This document shows positions 22,351-33,856 of a DNA stretch of 64,000 bases, in pieces. The position numbers and the translations under genes were made by a program. The DNA is from Cycas panzhihuaensis (lineage: Eukaryota; Cycadophyta), in NCBI GenBank assembly GCA_023213395.1, contig CM041465.1:102059741-102123740 (forward strand), in the 5' to 3' direction. Below the pieces are notes generated by a model that did not search any database, was not told where the DNA came from, and was given only the letters and a program-made list of their open reading frames with translations. The stretch's first letter is position 1. Every line of letters starts with the position of its first letter.

Positions 22351-24243
22351 CTATTCACTCCATTCCACTTGCATTGAGTTATTTTACCTCTCATTCACCT
22401 TCAATATGAAGCATTGAGAATGCACTTATTATTTTTAAAATTTTGAGAGTTTTTTTATCATGCAAAGCTTGTGTTTTATTTATAGTATATTTCAATGTCT
22501 TCTATTTATTTGTAGATGCATTAAGGATCAAAGTTGTTAGCTAGAAGAAGGTTTCTTGGCTTTAAGCTCATAGAAAAAATTAGTTTTTTATCAATATTTG
22601 TAGCTAATTTTAAATTTTACTATAGGAGATTCTATTAGGTTTTCATCATAAATCAATTGTCAATTATAAAATATATGCTATAAAGTTGTAGAGTAAAATT
22701 TTAGTTGCTTACATGTGAAAGGTTTAAGCTTAAATTATTCAAAAAAAAAGGTTATTTAGCCCTACGAGAGATAAAAATTAAAAGTTATCCATTTTGTCTA
22801 AAAATTTGCAAGAAGGGATATCCAAGCAAGATAAACATTTTTATCTTCTTCATCATCTCCAAATTCTATCTCGATTGGCCTCAAAAAGTAGAAGTTTAGT
22901 TAGCTCTAATTTAACTACTTTTTTTAGAAATTTTCTCAAAATTTCTTGAGGGCTTTAGTAGATCTAGCCTCAAGGAATCCAACAAATCAAGTTTTATCAA
23001 ATTCGATATACTAAAGAGAAAGATTTCTTTAAAATTTAGATTTCTACCAAGAAAAGTCATATAGGAGTTTTAACGAGTTTCAGGCTGTTTCTGCTCATTT
23101 TTAGAAGTTTTACTAGAAGACTTTTTAACTCATCATAGCGAGATCTATCATCTGAAAGAGTGAAGTTTTGAGTCAAAATATTTTGGCCATTTTGTATGGT
23201 TACATAACCATATAGAAATTTCTTACAGAAGATTCAAATTCCTCTCGCTTTTCCTAGTACTTTCTCTCTTAGTCAAAATTTAAGTTTAGAAGTAAATTTT
23301 TAAGGTTTTGCTTTTTCCCTTTTCTTAACAAAACAAGAAGGGGTTTTTCAAATAGCAAAAGTGAAATAGAAAGCTCATTGTAATAGTAAAATACCTAGAT
23401 CATAGTAAAATCTGATATTTATACTTAGCATCTTTATATATCTATTTATGTGTATGCACATTAATAGACAAAAGTATAAAAGCAAGCTTTAACATATTAG
23501 CAATTTATTTCAGCAACATAAATGTAAACATATTTTTATATTCCTTAAAATGAACCTATTATATTCAATTTATACCACCGGTTCTTAACTTGTGTATATA
23601 CTCTCCTTGGTTAAAATAGACCATGGTTGGTCGAAGCCTTAGCCTTAAGGGAGGTGTGAGTTTCATACTAGGTTTGGTCTTAACCAAAATAATGGTGGAG
23701 TGATAAGTTAGCCATATTTATAGGCTCCCTTCAAGGATTATCCTAATAACTAGTTGGGACAACTAGAACCTTAAAGTAAGATTAAAATCAACCCAGTCTA
23801 ATATTTGTTACAGTCGTGGGATATACATGTACTATTTGACTCTTTGGACAAGGTATATGTCTGCTCACTAGTGAAATAGGTGAGGACGGGGAGTACTTAG
23901 GCTTCACTATGACTTGGATTTCATCACCAAGCATATGTGTGGATATCATCGGTGAAGACCCTAATTGTATACTAGAAGCCTTAGGCATCAAAACCTCACT
24001 TATATTTGGACATAAGTTAGAGGTTAGTGGTATGACACATCACCATTCTTTGCTAACTCTATATTAGGCCTCATTGTTATATCTTTGCTTATACTCATTC
24101 TTCATAGTTGCTGAAAAATACTTAATTATTACTTGCCTTCTCATCATAGTATTTATTTTTACATCCCTACTATATTAGGTATACTAGCCATACGTGTCAG
24201 TGGTACATACTTCTATCATCTCTTCTACTTCTTTATCATCACC
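22351..24243. other. Long leader or intervening DNA before copia 1 gag
   Basis: About 1.9 kb of AT-rich DNA with no recognised domain. TTGGTTAA and TTAACCAA occur in inverted orientation around 23606-23685. If this is all leader it is unusually long, so an unrecognised insertion is likely. Confidence 0.35.
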
Positions 24244-25430
24244 ATGTCATCTCAATTCAAGTATAATGTTAATTACATATTGAAAGGCAAAGAAAATTGG
24301 GATTTGTGGTACACTGGAGTTAAAAGTGTTGCAAAGTATGAAGGCCTTTAGAGAGCCCACTTACAGCCTACACCTATCATACTTACAATAGCTACAACAC
24401 CTGCTTCCGATAGAACCACTCCAATAGCTCCTACAGATGTTATAGCTAAACTGTAATGGGAGATAAATAATGAAAAGATTTGTGCAAGAATTCTATTAGT
24501 TACTAATCACTCCTTACACAACTTAATTAACAAAGAGCAACATAATACAACTTAGAAGGTCCTTGAAGTTCTTAAGAAGAACTTTGATACCAAGTCAGGT
24601 TTAAAATTTGTTTATCTTATTTTGAAAATGAATAAATTAAAAATGCAGAAGGGACAATCTCATGAGATAATAAATCTCTTTCGACTAATAAAGCAAGCAA
24701 TTGACAAGATTTTAAGACCCAATGCATCACTTAGACATTCTTGATCTAATCATATCTACATGTCCCTGATTATAAAAACTTACTTAGAAGTCTTTAATCT
24801 AGTGGAATATTTAAGACACTCAACTTCAAAGCACTTGGTGAAAAGTTTATAGAATTTAACAATACCTTTGATACCAACTTTATAACCTCTGACTCTCTTC
24901 CAGATGTAGCCTTTGAGGTGGAAGATGAAGCTTTCTATATAAAGAAGCAAGGTCCCTCTCGTAATAGAGGAAATAATTGAGCAAGAGAAAGAGGAAGAAA
25001 TATGGGAAATCCTCCACAGGGTCAACTAAACCCTCAGTTCTAGCCTCGACAGTCTCAAGGCTAAGGGCCACCTCAACAAAAAGTAAGACAGTCAAGCCAA
25101 ACTAATACCCCTTTAGGGATTTACAATTAAACTATTATGTATGATCGATGTAATTATAACAGATGCTTTACAAAAGACTACAGAACTGCCACTTATAAGT
25201 TGGCCAAGTTCTAACTAAAACATGGAGCTCAAAATATTAAAGAAACTTATGAAGAATCCTTTAGTAGTGTAAGTCTTATATAAGCATACTTTTAAAGAAT
25301 TAAGGAGTCTTCAGTATCAAATATCATTGACCAATTATAGAGATACTTTAAAGCTCAATGTGGATATATCACTTGTAAATTCCCTTTATCAATGCCAAGC
25401 CCTATTAGAATTATAAATAGTATTGCTTCA
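24244..25430 (+). pseudogene. gag: copia 1 gag
   Basis: Starts ATGTCATCTCAATTC at 24244 (MSSQFKYNVNYILKGKENWDL), giving the Copia Gag pattern L-K-G-x-E-N-W-x-x-W, then INKEQHNTT, LEVLKKNFDTKSG and a helical run KMNKLKMQKGQSHEIINLF. A decayed zinc-knuckle region (DRCNYNRCFTKDYR) is at about 25143-25185. Stops at 24348, 24454 and others break it. It forms the particle in a functional element; this copy is dead. Confidence 0.75.
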
Positions 25431-25740
25431 ATCGATGGATAGTGGATCATGGACACATGCGTAACTCAATATATGACGTGTAATCATAGTCTATATCAAA
25501 AATTTGACTTAAATATTCAAGGAGTTATTCACATAGCTAACAAATCACAATAACCTATTGAAGGAATTAGTAACATTCACCTAAAACTCCCAAGCTTAAG
25601 AAATTTTACATTGCTTAATGTCCTATACATACCCAATCTCAAATAAAAATTACTCTCCTTATCCATACTTGTATCTTATAGATTTAATCTAAGTGTAACT
25701 GTAATTGAGTAGACTCTCTAGGTCATTCACCCTCTGACTA
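25431..25740 (+). pseudogene. copia 1 aspartic protease
   Basis: GWIMDT-type active site appears as G*WIMDTCVTQYMTCN at about 25435-25480 (the usual DSG/DTGA has become DTCVT), followed by IEGISNIHLKLPSL and FTLLNVLYIPNLK. The latter is the conserved strand LxxVLYVPxLxxNLLS of Copia proteases and continues KLLSLSILV. Glycine loss in the active site and stops make it inactive. Confidence 0.65.
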
Positions 25741-26760
25741 ATCGAGTGGTCTTGACTGAACATCTCACTTATAAACTCTTTTGGCCGAATGGCTCTCTAT
25801 CTTCTGAAGGCCATTATGCCCAAAGCCCTTATGTTGATGAAGAATTTGTATTTAACACTATCTTAACCCACCAGATGTTGTCACTAGAAGCTTTTTGGCA
25901 TATTTACATGGGTCATGTTCACATCGATAGACTTAAAGATCTTTGTAACACTCTTCTAAGTCTTCCAAAGTTCTCCTCCAAGCCCTTCAAATATGAAGCT
26001 TGTATCATTGCCAAATCTCATCGACAACCCTTTCTCAAAAGTTAGTGGAAATTGAGCCATCCATTGCAATTAGTACACTCTGATCTATATGAATCAATGC
26101 CCATTCCTTCACTAAATGGTAAGTTATATTACATCTCTTTTATTGATGATTTTATTAAGAAAGTATGGGTAGATTTTCTATATAAGAAAGATTAAGCCTT
26201 CTATGTATTCAAAGAATTTAAAGCATATACTAAAAAAGGGTTAGGTTATCAACTTAAACATCTTCAAACTAATAATGATAGTAAATATACCTCATATGAG
26301 TTTGAAAGCTACCTTGGAGACAATGGCATCAAACATCAAACAATAGTAGTAGGTACCCCATAATAAAATGGAGTTGTTAAGTACATGAATAAGATAATCA
26401 TGAACATGGCTTGAGCTATGTTAGTATACAAAAATATACCTATTTACTTATGGGTCGAAGCCATCTAGACAGTCATTTATTGTATTAATATTGTTAACCC
26501 ATCAAAGGAAGGACAATCACCTAGTAAAAAGTGGTTAGAACGAGCCCCTATTATTCACTACTTAAAATTTTTTACCTCTTATGCTATGCCCACATTCTAG
26601 ATGTAGATCAAAATAAACTCCAACTAAGGGCACTTAAAGACATCTTTGTTAGATACCCCATAGACCAAAAAGGATATAAGGTCTTTATACCTTCACAATA
26701 AAAAATTATCATTACTAGAGATGTTGTTTTTATAGAGATAGAGGATTAATTACTTTGACT
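25741..26760 (+). pseudogene. copia 1 integrase
   Basis: The GAG-pre-integrase/zinc region is at 25746-26045 (FWHIYMGHVHIDRLKDLC, CIIAKSHRQPF, i.e. the HHCC finger with its last Cys unclear). The core starts LVHSDLYESM (catalytic Asp), then ISFIDDFIKKVWVDFL, LKHLQTNNDSKYTSYEFESYL (second Asp region, usual SDNG reads NNDS) and NGVVKYMNKIIMNMA in the third-residue segment, where E reads K. It inserts cDNA in a functional element. Several stops and at least one frameshift near 26570. Confidence 0.75.
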
Positions 26761-27299
26761 GGACTCCAAAACACCTTCATGCCACTATAATGATGTTATC
26801 AAGTATGATGTTTAGATTCCAACATTTAGGAGGGGGGGAATATACATAAATTACTCCAAATATTGGAAGCTAATAATAAATCCTTAAAGGATATAAATTG
26901 TGACTCTAAATTGATAAGTGCACATCCAACACCATCCTTTGAAGATAGAAAATTTGACAAAGGCAAAGCTATTATAGAAGAATCAGCCTCTCCACCTTCA
27001 ATTAACAAAGATAAAACAGTGGTAGAAGGACCCTCTTCCTTAGGTGCATCAACATCCTCCTCACAAAATAATCATTTTAATAAATAAGATAAGACTCAAG
27101 AAGCTAAGAAAATGAGGACCTCATTCTAAACTCAAGGATCTCGTAAAGCCCACCAACTTAATAAGGACATACAACCAAATGACGTGAGCAAAACTAGCAC
27201 TCAAAGTATCCATAGAGTAAGGATGCAAGAATCATTATATACTTAGCTTAAACTAGCAAAACTATACCTTACTCTTAATGAAGACCCTCTCTTATACTA

Positions 27300-28120
27300 A
27301 GAAGTTGTAAAATATATAGTTTGAAGAAATGCAATGAACGAAGTAACCAATCTCTCATAAAAAATGGTACATGGGAGCTTGTTGATCTACCACTTGGGAA
27401 AAAGATAGTTTAAAATAAATGGAGGTTCAAAAATAAATACTGATCAAATAACACCCTTGAAAAACACAAGGCAAGGTTAGTAGCTAAAGGATTCATACAA
27501 AGGAAAGGTATCGACTACATTGAAGTCTTTGAACCTATAAACAAGTGGCCTACAATTAGAACTCTTATGGCCTTAGCTGCTCAACTAGGTTAGAAAATCC
27601 ACCAGTTTGATATTAAAACTATGTTTCTCAATGGGGATCTTAAAGAAAAAAATTACATGGCTCAACTAGAAGGATATGGGATCGAAGGTCAAGAGCATAA
27701 GGTTTGCAAGCTCAAAAAGTCCTTGTATAGCATTAAATAAGCCCCTCATATTTGGTTTGCTAAGTTGTCTGAAAGAATGAGGTAACTTGGATACGAAGTT
27801 TGTGACTACCAAGATATTGATGCAACACTATTCATCAAGCACCAAAAGGTCAAAGTCGATTATCTTATAATCTTTATGGATGACATGCTAGTAATGGGTA
27901 ATAGTGAACAGGCAATAAGCTAACTAAAAAAGGACCTTAGTAAAATGTTTAAATTGTCTGACCTCGATTTGATGAAATATTACTTAGGAATTAAAGTAAC
28001 ACAAAGAATAGAAAATTTTTCCTCTCTCAAGAAAAATACATCAATGATCTTCTGACCAAGTTTCAGTTAGAAGATACTTGACCAATGGCTTTACCTATGA
28101 ATCCTAACTCTCAGTTGATG
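27300..28120 (+). pseudogene. copia 1 reverse transcriptase
   Basis: NGTWELVDLPLGKK opens the RT domain at about 27360, followed by KARLVAKGFIQRKGIDYIEVFEP, HQFDIKTMFLNGDLKE, VCKLKKSLYSIK*APHIWF and the polymerase motif IIFMDDMLVMGNS (FMDDM for the usual YVDDM). Order and spacing are those of Copia RT. In-frame stops at W and Q positions and a frameshift near 28015 inactivate it. Confidence 0.8.
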
Positions 28121-28812
28121 GTGATACTAGGGAGACAGATGCAACACTCTACAGGAAACTTGTAGGTAGTCTCATCTATACTACCAATACAAGGCCAGAT
28201 ATTGCACACTCTATCGATATTCTTACACGATTCATGACAAATCCTAAGTAGAATCATTGGTAGGTTACAGTTCGAGTGTTAAAATACTTGAAGGCAACTA
28301 GCAAATTTGGTCTATGATATAAACCTAATAATGAATTTAAGTTTTTTATAAACACAAACTCAGACTCTGTAGGAGATAAAGATACAAGAATATCTACATC
28401 TCAATATGTGACATTTCTTAGAATAGCACCAATATCATGGAGATCAAGATGACAGAAGATAGTTGTTGATTCAACTACTGAAGTTGAATACATTACTACT
28501 TTTAAGAGTAATAAGGAGGTAATATGGCTTAGAAAATTATTGGAAATATTAAATATCACTCAAACAAGTCCTACTAGCCTTCGTGTAGATAATCAATCAG
28601 TAATTTACATGGCAAAAAATCCTACATTTCACGATCATACTAAACACATAAGTACGAAAGTCCACAAGATTAGATAACTTATTCATGATGGCATAATTCA
28701 ACTAGAATATTATCCTATAATAGATCAAGTGGCTGATATCTTCACTAAACCATTGCAAAGGGTAAAGTTTGAATGGTTTTAAAGGCAACTTGGCCTTAGG
28801 GCTTCCACCTTT
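28121..28812 (+). pseudogene. copia 1 RNase H and pol end
   Basis: ATLYRKLVGSLIYTTNTRPDI and the RNase H blocks TEVEYITTFKSNKEVIWLRKLL, LRVDNQSVIYMAKNPTFHDHTKHI and QVADIFTKPLQ are clear. This is the standard Copia C-terminus ending soon after TKPL. The following sequence is the junction with a minus-strand Copia; no polypurine tract or 3' LTR was found. Confidence 0.75.
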
Positions 28813-28929
28813 GACTGATCAAAGAAGATGGTAATATGATCATCATACTTTATTCTATTCATGAAAACCCCTTATGGGCATAAAAGAATAAGAGTAAGTC
28901 TCTGATCTATCCTATTATGGCACAGAAGG

Positions 28930-29602
28930 ATAAAGGTTATACTAGTTATAGTATCAAATCCTTCTTCTTTTAATATGGCATCGATCTTAGTGTACTAAGC
29001 ACATGGTTCTTGCTTTAGGCCATGAAGTGACTTTTCTAAATAGCACATAAGATACTCTTATCTTTTCTTGAAGAAATAAAGAAGTTGTTCCATGCATATC
29101 TCCTCTTTTATTAAGGAATGTTAATTTCACACCTATTTGGTATAACTTTCATCTATATTTTATTGCTAATAAAAGGATCAAGTAGACTATTATTGCTTTA
29201 GAGACTAGTGCAACTATCTCCTCATAATTTATCCCTTCTTTCTACTTAAATCCTTATGCAATAAGTTTGCATTTATACTTGTCCACCTATCGATTAGATC
29301 ATAACTTAGTCTTATAGACCCATTTACAACCAACAAAATTTTTCTTAGGAGGCAATGGAACTAACTCACATGTGGTATTTCTAATGAGAGAACCAAATTC
29401 CTCCTACATAATAACCCCTTAATAAAGATCATCATTTTTTTAATCATATAAAGCATGATCATGAGAGTTCATGGTGTTAACCATAAGAGTTTGACTAGCA
29501 TGTTGGCTCCTCATTCTTTGTTCATCTATAAGATTTTATAATGTTATACTAGAATATTCAATAGTTTTCCTAGCCCATAATAAGATTAAAATACCCAATG
29601 TT
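28930..29602 (-). pseudogene. copia 2 reverse transcriptase, N-terminal part
   Basis: Minus-strand reading gives EEFGSLIRNTTCELVPLPP, KNFVGCKWVYKTK and SLHGLKQEPCA*YTKI, the first half of Copia RT. It stops near 28930, beyond which no minus frame fits. Its upstream (integrase) side is separated from it by copia 3. Several stops. Confidence 0.7.
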
Positions 29603-29607
29603 ATTAG
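29603..29607. repeat. Target-site duplication, left copy (copia 3)
   Basis: ATTAG, matching GTTAG at 33857-33861 with one transition. Confidence 0.6.
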
Positions 29608-30136
29608 TATTAAGCTTTATGCTTATATATTAAGCTAATGCAATTTATCATTATACTTTATAGGCTGACTTATCACGTAAGTGATAAAGTACACACCTAC
29701 ATTCTTTTCTAGTGACATGACAATGTGACTTAAGGATCAAAGTGATCCTTATATACTTTTACTCATATGAGAGCCTAAAAGGACATGCCATATATATAAA
29801 AGGTGTAGCTTAGATGTTTGACACTTGTTAACATCTAGCACCTTAGATCTCTCTTCTAACTCTACATATTGAGACCAATTCTCATGTATTTCATATAGAA
29901 AGCGAGTAGCATTGATATGCTATCAATTTGTTAAAGCTATCATTATATTTTAAAGATTAGACCAATTCTATATCCTCCATATTAGTATTGTTGTGCTTAT
30001 GCTTCTTATATTTATGCTTGGTTATATATTTTATTTTAATATCTTACTCTTTTAGATGTTAATCATCTCATTCATAGGTAGATTATTTCTTCTTTTTAGA
30101 TCTTAGGTTTTATAGGCTTAATACCCATTCCTAACA
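29608..30136 (+). mobile_element. 5' LTR of copia 3
   Basis: Aligns end to end with 33311-33856. Ends CTAACA directly before the PBS. Start reads TATTAAG where the 3' LTR has TGTTAAA, a decayed TG. A near-palindrome TTATCACGTAAGTGATAA is at 29670-29687. Confidence 0.85.
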
Positions 30137-30138
30137 TT

Positions 30139-30153
30139 TGGTATCATAGCAGC
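30139..30153 (+). other. Primer-binding site of copia 3
   Basis: TGGTATCATAGCAGC, two bases after the LTR; initiator tRNA-Met type with one mismatch. Confidence 0.8.
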
Positions 30154-32249
30154 TGAGAGGAGTTTTTTCTACCCTATTTTCTCTATTTTATTTTTTAAGA
30201 GTTACAAACCGTTAGTGATGACCTTCAGTTTTTTAAGATAACCCAAGGCTTTTTAAACTCATTTTCTATAGATTTTCAACATTCTAGAATTATCTAAAGG
30301 CTACAGATTATCTATTTTATCTTTTAATTTTTTTTCCTTAACACATCTTATTAGGTGTAGCATTAATTATTACTTAGAACAAAGTTTTCTTTGAAAGAAT
30401 AATTATTTTTTGAAGTATTTTATCTTAGATTTATAAAAGTTAAGGAGACTGAGCTCAAAATCTACTCATTTGAGGCCTGAAGAACTCACCTTGTCTCAAA
30501 TCTACTTATTGAGATCAAGTTTTCTACTATTCTAACTCCTTTATAGCTGCTTTGTATTAAAATCCACTCCTTATAATGGAAAATCTTCTCAGTTTATTAT
30601 TGCTTGTCCTTTTATTTACTAAGCAATGATTAAATAATCCTCCTTAACTCTTACAAGTGTCTGGCTATTAGATATCACTTTAAACCAAGTTGGCTCTAAA
30701 ATTCAGGTTCAACCCTTCATACTATGTTTTTCTCCTCTCTAGAGATTAGACTAATCCTTGTTAGATCCTACGTCACCTCAAGTATGATTGGATGTTACTT
30801 CAACTACTACGTAGCACTCTCTGTCTACAGTTATCCATGCACTCAACCACCCATCCAATGTAGGAGATCTCACTCAATATTGCCCAAAGTCCATTGAAAG
30901 AGCATTCAAATTTACAATAAAGTAATTATGAATGTAGATCTGAAGGCATTTCATTGTTCAGATTAATTGATCAAACAAAAATTTATCCTGCATGATTATG
31001 TTTTTTGCACAGGTTTGCCGACAACCTATTTTTGAATTTTTAGTTTTGATTTTCTAAACTTTAGATTATAAACTTAGATTATATATTAAATAATATTCAC
31101 TAAATATTCTTTTTTAAATCCTTTTAATTTACTTAAGTTTATTTTCTAAGAGTTATTTAAGTGGTATTTTATCATTTGGAAACTTAATATTCACTTTTTA
31201 TTTATTTTTTCAAGTTCACTACACATATGAAAAAAATTACATGTGTGACTCGAACAAGTAATTTTAGGTTTCTTTATGATCCTTAAGTGAAAATTTTCAT
31301 ATTTTTTAGTGATTTTCCTAAGGCTCCCTTTGAGGTGACCTTAATACCCTAATCTTAAAAGGGCTAAAAATTCATCTCTTTTAATAAAATCACTTGATTT
31401 TTTGAAGGTTGGTTAGGATATTTAGAGTCCTAATACATTTGGGTGCTTGTCTACTCTTGCAAAGTGATTTATTTTCTTTATTAAGTGGTTATTTTCTCAT
31501 TAAAAAGAATCCACTTGAAGCATTACATTAAGTAAGTTCTTTATTTTTACTTAGATATTTAACACTTTTTAATTTTTTTTAAGTGTTTTTCAAAACACTT
31601 AGTGTGTTACTTATTGATGTACTCATTTGCTTATTTTTTAAGCATCATTTGTAAGTTTTTATCAAGTATTTGTAAGAAGTATATCATCTAAGTAAATTAT
31701 ACTTAAAGTCAACTCAAACTTCTTAAAAATTGGCTTTAAAATCTTGTTGGAGAGGCTCGAAAAAGGTTAAGTCCTTACCTCTGAAATAACCTCAAGCTTG
31801 GTGCATTCCCTAAGGGACTAACTGACTATATGGTTAGTGCATGACAATGAGGTTTCTTGAAGAAAAGGAGATTTGAAAAGGGTGTTATTAGGGATGTGAA
31901 TCCTAAAGAAAGTATGGTATGTCTATATAGATCAATCCTACCTACCTTATTTTAAATTTAACTTGGTCAACTATTGGATCTCATTAAAGATTAAGGTTGG
32001 ACAAACTTTATAGCCTAATCCTCCACTCCTTATTATTCTCTTCAATTGTTAGATCTTCTAGTAAGATTATGATTGTTGGTTTGTTTAGAAGGTATAAATT
32101 AAACAATAAAAGGTCAGAGTCTCCAAGTTCATCTGCTAACCTTAAGACTTTATCAACTTTAACATGGCTACAATTAACATGCTTAATGCATACACCATAA
32201 AATTAACTAGGGAAAATAATTATCAGGAATGAAAGCATTATACTCAAAA
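30154..32249 (+). other. copia 3 internal region without recognised genes
   Basis: Over 2 kb of very AT-rich DNA where gag, protease and integrase are expected. No family motif was found in any plus frame. Probable heavy decay or replacement. Confidence 0.45.
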
Positions 32250-33300
32250 AAAAATTATTTATTTTTTAGATATAGATATTATCGATCCAAATCAGATCCT
32301 AACTTATACATTAAAGTTAGGAAGGACCATGTTATCTTTATTATCTTATACATAGATGACTTGGTGATTATAGGAAATAACACTAAGATAATTAAGATTC
32401 TTTGAGGTGACCTGAAGAGAAATTTTGAGATGACATATCTTGGACTTCTCTATTACTTTTTAGGCTTAAAGATATAGCAATAGCCAAGCCATATCTTCAT
32501 CTCCCAAACAAAATACTATTGGGACATTTTATAGTAGTTTAGAATACAAGATTGTAAACTAGTGCTTATGCTTATGGAGAATGGAATAAAACTGACTCTC
32601 AATAAGAAAGCAAAACTTGCAAATCCCACCTTATATTGGCAATTAGTTGGTAGCCTAATTTACCACACTAACACTAGATTAGATATTTTATTTGCTATTG
32701 GGATTTATTTCAAGTACATGTTTCAATCAAATCAAAAAATTAGAATACAATTAAATGCATACTGAGATATATCAAAGGCATATTACAATATACCCTTCAA
32801 TATGTTCATAATGAAAACTTCATCTTAGAAGGGTTCTCAAATTATGATTAGATAGGATACTAAGATAGCTGCTAATTAATCTCAGGCTATTGTTTTACCC
32901 TTAGTTCTGGTTTTATTCAATGGAGTTACAAGAAGTAACCAAATGTTACTTTATCATCCACAGAACTAGAGTATAAAGTTACAATTAACGTAGCTTATGA
33001 GGTTATTTAGCTCAAACAGATTCTTAGAGAGCTCAGACTTGAGTAATATCACCCCATCATGCTATATCATAATAATTAAAGTATGCTCAAGTTGACCAAA
33101 AATCTAATTTTTGATGTAAGAACTAAACATATAAAGGTTTATCACTACTTAATCGGGAAGCATGTTTGAAAAGGTGAGGTCAACCTCTTCTATAGGCCCA
33201 CATACTAACATATAATAGAAAACTTTACCAATCCACTTGGTAGAGAAAAGTTTGTAAAATTCAGAGATGGTCTTGGTATCCAACTTAATATTATAAATAG
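32250..33300 (+). pseudogene. copia 3 reverse transcriptase and RNase H
   Basis: IIDPNQ/RYYRSKSDPNLYIK, then ILYIDDLVIIGNN (YIDDL polymerase motif intact), LKRNFEMTYLGLLYYFLGLKI, and LYWQLVGSLIYHTNTRLDILFAIGI (32562-32765 open). RNase H remnants around 32880-33060 (STELEYKVTINVAYEVI, LKQILREL). Ends just before the purine tract AAGGTGAGA and the 3' LTR. Frameshifts and stops throughout. Confidence 0.75.
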
Positions 33301-33310
33301 TAAGGTGAGA

Positions 33311-33856
33311 TGTTAAACCTTATGTTTATATATTAAGCTAATGTACTTTATTATTGTTTTATTATTGTACTCTATAGGGTGACTTATCACTTAAGTGATA
33401 AAGTACATATCCACATTCTTTTCTAGTAATATGATATTATGACTTAATGGTCAAAGTGACCCTTATGCACTTTTGCTCATATGAGAGCCTAAAAGGACAC
33501 ATGTCCTACATGCAAAAGGTATAGCATAGATGTTTGACACTTGTTAAACATCCAATAGTTCAGGTCTCTCCTCCAACTTTATATATTGAGATCAATTCTC
33601 ATGTATTTCATATGGAAAGTAAGTAACACTGTTATGTTACCAGTTTATTAATCAAGCTATCATTCTATTTTAGAGATTAGACCAATTACATCTCCTCCAT
33701 ATTGGTATTATTGTGCTTATACTTCTTATATTTATGATTAGTTATATTATCCATTTCAATATCTTACTCTCTTAGATGCTAATCATCTCATCCATAGGCA
33801 AATAATTTCTCCTCTCTAGATCATAGGTTGTATAGGCTTAATAGTTATTCCTAATA
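33311..33856 (+). mobile_element. 3' LTR of copia 3
   Basis: Starts TGTTAAACC after the purine tract TAAGGTGAGA and ends CTAATA (CA decayed to TA). It holds a perfect 18-bp palindrome TTATCACTTAAGTGATAA at 33384-33401. Flanked by GTTAG. Confidence 0.85.
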
